In this document: positions 59,368-64,000 of the stretch, in pieces
Position numbering within the stretch: position 1 is the first letter of the stretch
Layout: each line of letters starts with the position of its first letter
Assembly (NCBI GenBank): GCA_028821605.1
Contig: JAPPFM010000010.1
Location: 248,001 to 312,000 of the forward strand
Direction of reading: 5' to 3'
DNA: 64,000 nt
DNA from: Candidatus Poribacteria bacterium
GTDB taxonomy: Bacteria > Poribacteria > WGA-4E > WGA-3G
The notes under the pieces: model-generated
What the model saw: only the letters and a program-made list of their open reading frames with translations
Database searches by the model: none
Told to the model about the DNA's origin: nothing
Made by a program: the position numbers and the translations under genes

Positions 59368-61233
59368 ATGGCAGTTGAATTGAGAATACTTCAGCGGGTA
59401 AGCCTAAGCATCGCGCGGGGAAACTGGGTATGTGGAGAAGATCATTCTGGCAGGACGAGCCTTATTGAACCGCAAGGTAAATTAAAAAAGACAGTTGCAT
59501 TAGGAATACTTCAGCGGGTAAGCCCAAGCATCGCGCCGGGCTGGATATACGGGGAGGATCATTCCCGCAAAATGAGCCTTATCGAACCGCAAGGTAAATT
59601 AAAAAATATTAAGATTCTACTCAAAGCGGATTTGCAGGGGTGGTTGAACGGTATTAAACACGGTGGAGAGGCATGGCGAAAAACTGCTTTAAAGTGTGTC
59701 GGTTACCTCGTCTTCGTTGTTGCGTTATCGGTGTTAGGGAACTCCCTTTTCACACACTTGCAGCTCACTGAAGCACAACCGGCACTTGTGTTAGGTGTGA
59801 TTAACGGTTTCATAGTTTTCGGAATTATCGTTGTTGCAAAGGAATTGATGGAGAGCTCGCTAAAGGTTCTATACGAGGCACCGGACACCAATCTGTTACA
59901 CGCTGCACCAATTCAACCAGTCGCAATTTTCGGGTATAAGCTTATACATCTCACGATTACGCGCTTTTTGAGTATACTCTGTTTTTTGGGACCTCCGTGG
60001 GTAGCGTTCGGTCTCATATTTGACCTGCCGTGGTATTTTTATGCAGGACTGTTTCCCGTATGTTTGTGTCTTCTGGTGATGATCGCGAGTTATGTTATCA
60101 TCAGCGTGATGTTGATTGCGCGCTTCTTTTCATCCGGGTGGCTCCTCGCAACACTCAAGGTAATCGGTGCTGCAATCGGCGTAGTAGTAGGCTTTCTATT
60201 GTCGTTGACCCTGTTTTCCGAGTTTGAACCGATTCACATAAAAAAGTTTTTGCTCAATTGGGCTTCTGAGGGAACAGCGGATGCGGGTGCTACATGGTAT
60301 CCACACGAGTGGATTGGGAAGTTCCTACTGAGTTGGGTAACTGAACCCACAATAGGAGTCCGATTGAGATGGGCACTGCAGGGTTTCGCGGGAAGTCTCG
60401 CTGCTGTCGGCATGGCAACGCTCGTCGCGCAATTGATTTATCAGCGTGGTTGGGAGAACATCCGGCAATTGAAATCTAAGCGAAAACCTGTGGGGCGTAC
60501 CGGTGATTCTAAAGTATCTCACCTGAAACGTATGGGAATTACGCTTGGGCGCGGGAAGGTCCGAGCCATGATGCTAAAGGACTTCCTCATTTTTGTCAGG
60601 CACAGTGGGCGGTTAATTGCTATTGTGATGCTCACACTTTTTTTGGTAATTCACATCGCTATCTTGTTCATGCATGGAGGCGGTGCAGATGAAAACGCTG
60701 GGCAAATCCTAACGGTGCAGATAGTTCTTTATAGTATGCTGATTACCTTCGGTATTAGTTGTAACGGTCTTCGAGATGAAGCGAAAACATGGTGGATGCT
60801 GAAAACCGCACCTGTTGCACCGAAGTTAGTGTTCATGGGTAAATTCCTGACTGCGCTCCTCTGTGCGCTGATTTATGCTGAGTTCTGGTCCCTGTTTGCT
60901 GTTTGTCTGCTCCAAATCCCGAGAGATGCTATGATACCGGTGATGCTAACGCCTATCTTAACACTTCCGGCAGCGTGCGCGATGAACACGGCGATTGGGA
61001 CACTGCCGTGGATGGCGGAATTGACACATCAACCGAGACCGATCTTGCGGGTTTTAACGTTCACGGTAACACTCATTTTTGATGTGATGCTCGTCCTTGC
61101 ACCGGTGATAGCGTGGCATACGGAAAGTTTCATTGCATTTATCGTGTTGATAATCCTGCTTGCAGGCGTATTTGCGATGTCTTATAGATGGGGAATAGGA
61201 AACCTCCGTAGGTTGTTGGTCGCACAGCAGTGA
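59368..61233 (+). CDS. ABC transporter permease with repeat-encoded N-terminal extension
   Basis: About 540 residues of membrane protein with some 12 hydrophobic segments, partner of the ATPase upstream (ABC-2-like exporter). The first 80 codons from ATG 59368 are two translated R elements: ILQRVSLSIARG...EDHSGRTSLIEPQGKLKK and ILQRVSPSIAPG...EDHSRKMSLIEPQGKLKN. The real protein seems to begin near KILLKADLQGWL; there an ATT (59608) lies where other R elements have ATG. The opening MAVELRILQ also resembles the start of the E2 gene at 63626. Either the cell makes an extended protein or it starts at a rare codon after the second repeat. Confidence 0.8.
   Translation: MAVELRILQRVSLSIARGNWVCGEDHSGRTSLIEPQGKLKKTVALGILQRVSPSIAPGWIYGEDHSRKMSLIEPQGKLKNIKILLKADLQGWLNGIKHGGEAWRKTALKCVGYLVFVVALSVLGNSLFTHLQLTEAQPALVLGVINGFIVFGIIVVAKELMESSLKVLYEAPDTNLLHAAPIQPVAIFGYKLIHLTITRFLSILCFLGPPWVAFGLIFDLPWYFYAGLFPVCLCLLVMIASYVIISVMLIARFFSSGWLLATLKVIGAAIGVVVGFLLSLTLFSEFEPIHIKKFLLNWASEGTADAGATWYPHEWIGKFLLSWVTEPTIGVRLRWALQGFAGSLAAVGMATLVAQLIYQRGWENIRQLKSKRKPVGRTGDSKVSHLKRMGITLGRGKVRAMMLKDFLIFVRHSGRLIAIVMLTLFLVIHIAILFMHGGGADENAGQILTVQIVLYSMLITFGISCNGLRDEAKTWWMLKTAPVAPKLVFMGKFLTALLCALIYAEFWSLFAVCLLQIPRDAMIPVMLTPILTLPAACAMNTAIGTLPWMAELTHQPRPILRVLTFTVTLIFDVMLVLAPVIAWHTESFIAFIVLIILLAGVFAMSYRWGIGNLRRLLVAQQ
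59391..59607 (+). repeat. Two tandem R elements (type A) inside the permease frame
   Basis: Unit 1 begins TCAGCGGGTAAGCCTAAGCA at 59391 and unit 2 the same at 59511, exactly 120 nt (40 codons) later. The two differ by substitutions and a 3-nt indel, so the frame stays open. Each ends GAACCGCAAGGTAAATTAAA. Confidence 0.85.
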
Positions 61234-61248
61234 AGCCCACATCACTTG

Positions 61249-61378
61249 CAGGCGAGGTTTAATGAAGTTTAAATAAATACTTCGGTAATGTTATCCGTAA
61301 AAAAATGTTGTAGGGGCAGGTCTTGTACCTGCCCGCAATTACCGAATTAAATTCTTAATCTTCATGAACCTCGCCTGT
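61249..61378. repeat. MITE-like inverted-repeat element, family 2, copy B
   Basis: Arms CAGGCGAGGTTT (61249-61260) and AACCTCGCCTG (61368-61378), continued by AATGAAGTTTAA/TTAATCTTCAT and TTCGGTAAT/ATTACCGAA. The centre has a GGGCAGGT-CTTGT-ACCTGCCC hairpin. It shares its arms with 3705-3844 but has a different centre. Confidence 0.75.
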
Positions 61379-61405
61379 TTCTAAAAGCGTAAGAAAGAAG
61401 GAAAG

Positions 61406-61930
61406 ATGTTGATAGAATATGAAGGCATAACGCCAGATGTACATCCTTCTGTTTTCGTCGCTCCAGGGGCGATGATTATTGGTGATGTAACAATTGGTAA
61501 AGAGTCGAGCATCTGGTTTAACAGTGTGCTCCGCGGAGATTTAGAGCCGATCCGAATCGGGTGTCGCACCAACGTTCAGGACGGCGCAGTCATACACATG
61601 GACAAAGAGATTCCGTGTCTCATCGGCGATGATGTTACCATCGGACACGGCGCAATTCTCCATAGCTGCACCATCGGCAACGGTGCCCTGATCGGTATGG
61701 GAGCGATTCTCCTGACAGGTTCAGTGATTGGCGAAAATGCCGTTGTTGCAGCGGGGGCCCTTGTCCGTGAAGGACAGGAAATCCCGCCGGGTACCGTTGC
61801 AATGGGAGTACCGGCAAAAGTGAACCGTGAGGCTACCGAGGCAGAACTTGAGCGTGTTCGACACGGTAAGGACGATTACGTCGAACGTGGCAAACTGATG
61901 CGAGAAGCAGGTGTTGGTCAAGGTGCCTAA
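61406..61930 (+). CDS. Gamma-carbonic-anhydrase-like hexapeptide protein
   Basis: 174 residues of left-handed beta-helix (DVHPSVFVAPGAMIIGDVTI, SSIWFNSVLRGDLEPIRIG, NVQDGAVIHMD, VTIGHGAILHSCTIGNGALI). The metal-binding His of the YrdA/PaaY gamma-CA group are recognisable in VIHMD, IGHGA and LHSC. Either carbonic anhydrase or a CoA-thioester related enzyme is possible; activity in this group is variable. AGAAGGAAAG precedes the ATG. Its stop codon TAA forms the first bases of the R element that follows. Confidence 0.88.
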   Translation: MLIEYEGITPDVHPSVFVAPGAMIIGDVTIGKESSIWFNSVLRGDLEPIRIGCRTNVQDGAVIHMDKEIPCLIGDDVTIGHGAILHSCTIGNGALIGMGAILLTGSVIGENAVVAAGALVREGQEIPPGTVAMGVPAKVNREATEAELERVRHGKDDYVERGKLMREAGVGQGA

Positions 61931-62044
61931 GCCCAAGCATCGCGCCGGGAAACCGGATATACGGATAAGAACATTCTTGCAAAATCGAGTTGATCGAACC
62001 GCAAGGAAAATTAAAAATATCGAACCGCAAGGAAAATTAGAAAT
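61928..62044 (+). repeat. R element (type A) with duplicated ribosome-site tail
   Basis: TAAGCCCAAGCATCGCG, hairpin CCGG-GAAA-CCGG, GATATACGGATAAGAACATT, then two tandem 26-nt tails (61993-62018 and 62019-62044, one mismatch), each holding GAACCGCAAGGAAAATTA. The second tail abuts ATG 62045. Confidence 0.85.
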
Positions 62045-63085
62045 ATGGCAAAACGAACATGTTTAATGATTGGTGGAAGTGGTATGGCTGGTGGCTGGAT
62101 CAACAATTTCACGACTAATTTCGACGATCGAATTGAAATTGTTGGTTTAGCAGATGTGAATACAGATGTCCTCACAGCACAGGGCGAAGCGTTAGGACTT
62201 AGCACCTCCCAACTCTTCACGGACTTTAACGAGGCGTGTGCAACGGTCAAGGCAGACTTCTGTGGCATTGCTGTCCCACCGCAATTCCATAGCCCCGCCG
62301 CGATTGCTGCTATGGAAAACGGGATGCCCGTTATCTGCGAAAAACCGATTGCAGACACTTTAGATGCAGCAAAGGCGATGGTGCGCACTGCTCAAAAGAC
62401 CGGGTTGCCGTGCGCTATTATCCAAAATTATCGTTATGCTGATAATAAGCAGGAATTAATCCGTATCCGTGATGAAGGCAGATTGGGAAGACTTCAGCAT
62501 ATTGTCGGTCGATACGCGTGCGATTACCGTCGTTATCTCTCATGGGGAAGGGATTGGCGGCACGATATGGATTTCGGGCTTCTTTTTGAAGGGTCCGTCC
62601 ATCACCTTGATATGCTTCGGTTCCTCTCTGGTGGTGATTGTGAAACCCTGATCGGGTTTGGGTGGAATCCCGAATGGTCGAGTTTCCAACATTACTCCAG
62701 CGGGTTCTATATGATGCGGATGGACAACGGTGTCCATACCTCTTATGAAGGCAACAGTTCAGCGGCTGGTATCGTCAACTGTTGGAACCATGAGCATTAT
62801 CGCGCCGAGTTTGAAGAGGGTGCCGTCGAAATCGCAGGTGGAAACCAAATGACGATCCATCGTGTCGGTGGTGAAACAGAAGTTTATGAAGCACCGGGAA
62901 TCCCCTATCAAGCGCATCAGCACCTGTTTGATGAATTCCTGAATTGGCTTGACGGTGGTGAACCTTCTGATACGCGGGTTGAAGACAACATCAAGAGTTT
63001 CGTACTTGTCATCGCCGCGATGGAGACAACCCTTGATGGACAACCGAAACAGATCGCTGATTATCTAAGTGATTTGGAACTTTGA
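62045..63085 (+). CDS. Gfo/Idh/MocA-family oxidoreductase
   Basis: 346 residues. N-terminal Rossmann domain with MIGGSGMAGGWINNF, then VGLADVN, GIAVPPQFHSPAAIAAMENG and the family lysine motif VICEKPIADT. The C-terminal alpha/beta domain has LLFEGSVHHLDMLRFLSGG with the conserved Asp/His. It oxidises or epimerises sugars or inositols with NAD(P). The substrate cannot be read. The start follows the R element. Confidence 0.92.
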   Translation: MAKRTCLMIGGSGMAGGWINNFTTNFDDRIEIVGLADVNTDVLTAQGEALGLSTSQLFTDFNEACATVKADFCGIAVPPQFHSPAAIAAMENGMPVICEKPIADTLDAAKAMVRTAQKTGLPCAIIQNYRYADNKQELIRIRDEGRLGRLQHIVGRYACDYRRYLSWGRDWRHDMDFGLLFEGSVHHLDMLRFLSGGDCETLIGFGWNPEWSSFQHYSSGFYMMRMDNGVHTSYEGNSSAAGIVNCWNHEHYRAEFEEGAVEIAGGNQMTIHRVGGETEVYEAPGIPYQAHQHLFDEFLNWLDGGEPSDTRVEDNIKSFVLVIAAMETTLDGQPKQIADYLSDLEL

Positions 63086-63134
63086 GGTCTGGCTTCTCAT
63101 ACTTAGAGAGTTGCGCGTCGGATAGGTACTCACT

Positions 63135-63431
63135 ATGTTCGATCCGAACCCCGAAATACCGCGTGTCCTTGAGGATATTCCTGAATCCGAGCAACGCGCA
63201 CTGCTTGAGAAGGCAGCAACGTGGATTGTGCGGCGCGGTTTGACCGCGCCAGCGATTCTCTTCTTGGAGATCGGCAAGCCGCTTAACTTTTTGGGGAGTC
63301 AACTTTTAATTGGGTTTAGTCCTTTTATTCAGGCGGTTTTCAAGGGTGACGAATACCATAAATTCGCGCTCATCTTGGAAAGAGATGAAAATGTTGAATT
63401 GCTGATTGAATTGATCGAGGCACATTCGTGA
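63135..63431 (+). CDS. Small hypothetical protein
   Basis: 98 residues, not recognised. It has a helical N-terminus (EIPRVLEDIPESEQRALLEK), a central WIVRRGLTAPAILFLEIGKP and a hydrophobic middle that might touch membrane, ending LIELIEAHS. No good Shine-Dalgarno (GGTACTCACT before ATG). Its codon use and its position 49 bp after the oxidoreductase suggest a real gene. Confidence 0.6.
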   Translation: MFDPNPEIPRVLEDIPESEQRALLEKAATWIVRRGLTAPAILFLEIGKPLNFLGSQLLIGFSPFIQAVFKGDEYHKFALILERDENVELLIELIEAHS

Positions 63432-63435
63432 CCGC

Positions 63436-63607
63436 AGACGGATAGTTATCAGTTCTCGGTCTTCAGTTGTCAGTAACCCGTTTGTGAAAGTCTAAACGTT
63501 TTTATGCATCAATTCGTATGTTTGTAAATGTAGAGATCTACGAATTGATAGTAAATTTCCACAATGCCCTCTGGACTGACAACTGACAACTGATAACTGA
63601 TAACTAA
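63436..63607. repeat. Dispersed TCAGTTCTCGG / CTGACAACTGATAACTG repeat
   Basis: AGTTATCAGTTCTCGGTCTT and CAGTTGTCAG on the left. ACTGACAACTGACAACTGAT, AACTGATAAC on the right, next to a partial R tail. Confidence 0.7.
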
Positions 63608-63625
63608 AAAAGGAAAATTAAAAAA
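63608..63625 (+). repeat. Partial R-element tail before E2 gene
   Basis: AAAGGAAAATTAAAAAA directly before ATG 63626, the ribosome site without the rest of the element. Confidence 0.65.
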
Positions 63626-64000
63626 ATGGCAGTAGAATTGAGAATGCTTCAGATGGATCAGACGATGACCAAGGGAAAGATCGGAAAATGGCTTGTCAAG
63701 GAAGGCGATACCGTCACGCAGGGACAACCCCTGCTGGAGATTGAAACCGATAAGGTCGTCCATGAACAGGAATCCCCTACCGACGGTGTGATCGCGCAAT
63801 TGTTTGCTGAGGAAGGTGCAAATGTCCCCGTCAACGCCTTATTAGCAATTATCGGCGCACCCGGAGAAGAGGTCGCACGCGTTGAGGTGGATACCGCGGC
63901 GGAACAGCAGCAAGAACCAGAACAAGAAGAACCGGTGCAACCCGCACAACCGAAGGCAACACCATCAACGCCGACAGTTGCCCCAAAAGCCTCACCAGCA
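63626..64000 (+). CDS. 2-oxoacid dehydrogenase E2 component (dihydrolipoamide acyltransferase), 5' part
   Basis: The gene runs off the window after 125 codons. Residues 1-80 are a lipoyl domain: KWLVKEGDTVTQGQPLLEIE, the lipoylated Lys in ETDKVVHE, and the closing VPVNALLAIIG. Then a flexible Glu/Gln/Pro/Ala linker begins (EQQQEPEQEEPVQPAQPK). It transfers acyl groups in a pyruvate or branched-chain dehydrogenase complex. Which complex cannot be told without the catalytic domain. Confidence 0.9.
   Translation, partial: MAVELRMLQMDQTMTKGKIGKWLVKEGDTVTQGQPLLEIETDKVVHEQESPTDGVIAQLFAEEGANVPVNALLAIIGAPGEEVARVEVDTAAEQQQEPEQEEPVQPAQPKATPSTPTVAPKASPA

Overview
The window reads as a chromosomal segment of a diderm (Gram-negative type) bacterium, most likely a member of Candidatus Poribacteria or a close relative. 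This is inferred from lipid A genes (lpxC-fabZ fusion, lpxA, lpxI), a Wzi-like outer-membrane protein, TonB, and three secreted proteins ending in a dockerin-like calcium segment plus a C-terminal module with the NPFNPETWIPY signature. Carbohydrate-esterase, enolase-superfamily, sulfatase and Gfo/Idh genes are also present, as are very many small intergenic repeats. No rRNA, tRNA, CRISPR array or prophage was seen.

Layout. 1-5 kb: repeat-rich spacer, HpcH/HpaI aldolase, an internally deleted IS200/IS605 tnpB element, a deacetylase-fold protein, threonine synthase. 5-16 kb: Uma2 remnant, recD2 helicase, a stand-alone HsdR-N type nuclease, a tandem pair of sialate O-acetylesterases, a small putative nuclease relative, an enolase-superfamily dehydratase, a TrpD-family protein, an orphan antitoxin. 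16.5-20.7 kb: the two-gene Hen1-Pnkp RNA repair module. 20.9-47.3 kb: a large surface-polysaccharide locus with deacetylase, two epimerases, two GT4 glycosyltransferases, a MurJ/Wzx-like flippase, a Wzy/WaaL-like polymerase or ligase, an undecaprenyl-phosphate sugar transferase, a Wzi-like protein, four sulfotransferases, two sulfatases and a GH51-like glycosidase. Together they suggest a sulfated capsule or exopolysaccharide and its remodelling. 47.3-56.5 kb: SDR, tonB, then on the minus strand ubiB-like, ruvX, mltG, lpxC-fabZ, lpxA, lpxI (lipid A and envelope). Between tonB and lpxI lies a short selenoprotein gene of the SelW/Rdx family, hidden by its in-frame TGA. 56.5-64 kb: orphan DNA methyltransferase, PspA-like protein, ABC transporter pair, gamma-carbonic-anhydrase-like protein, Gfo/Idh oxidoreductase, a small unknown protein and the start of a 2-oxoacid dehydrogenase E2 gene.

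Repeats shape the region. One family (called R elements here) ends in GAACCGCAAGGAAAATTAAAAA directly before the start codons of at least nine unrelated genes, so the repeat itself appears to supply the Shine-Dalgarno site. A second family, built from TCAGTTATCAG / CTGATAACTGAC words, fills most other spacers, directly precedes several starts that have no Shine-Dalgarno, and has entered the recD2 reading frame. Two MITE-like inverted-repeat families and several covarying mini-hairpins are also present.
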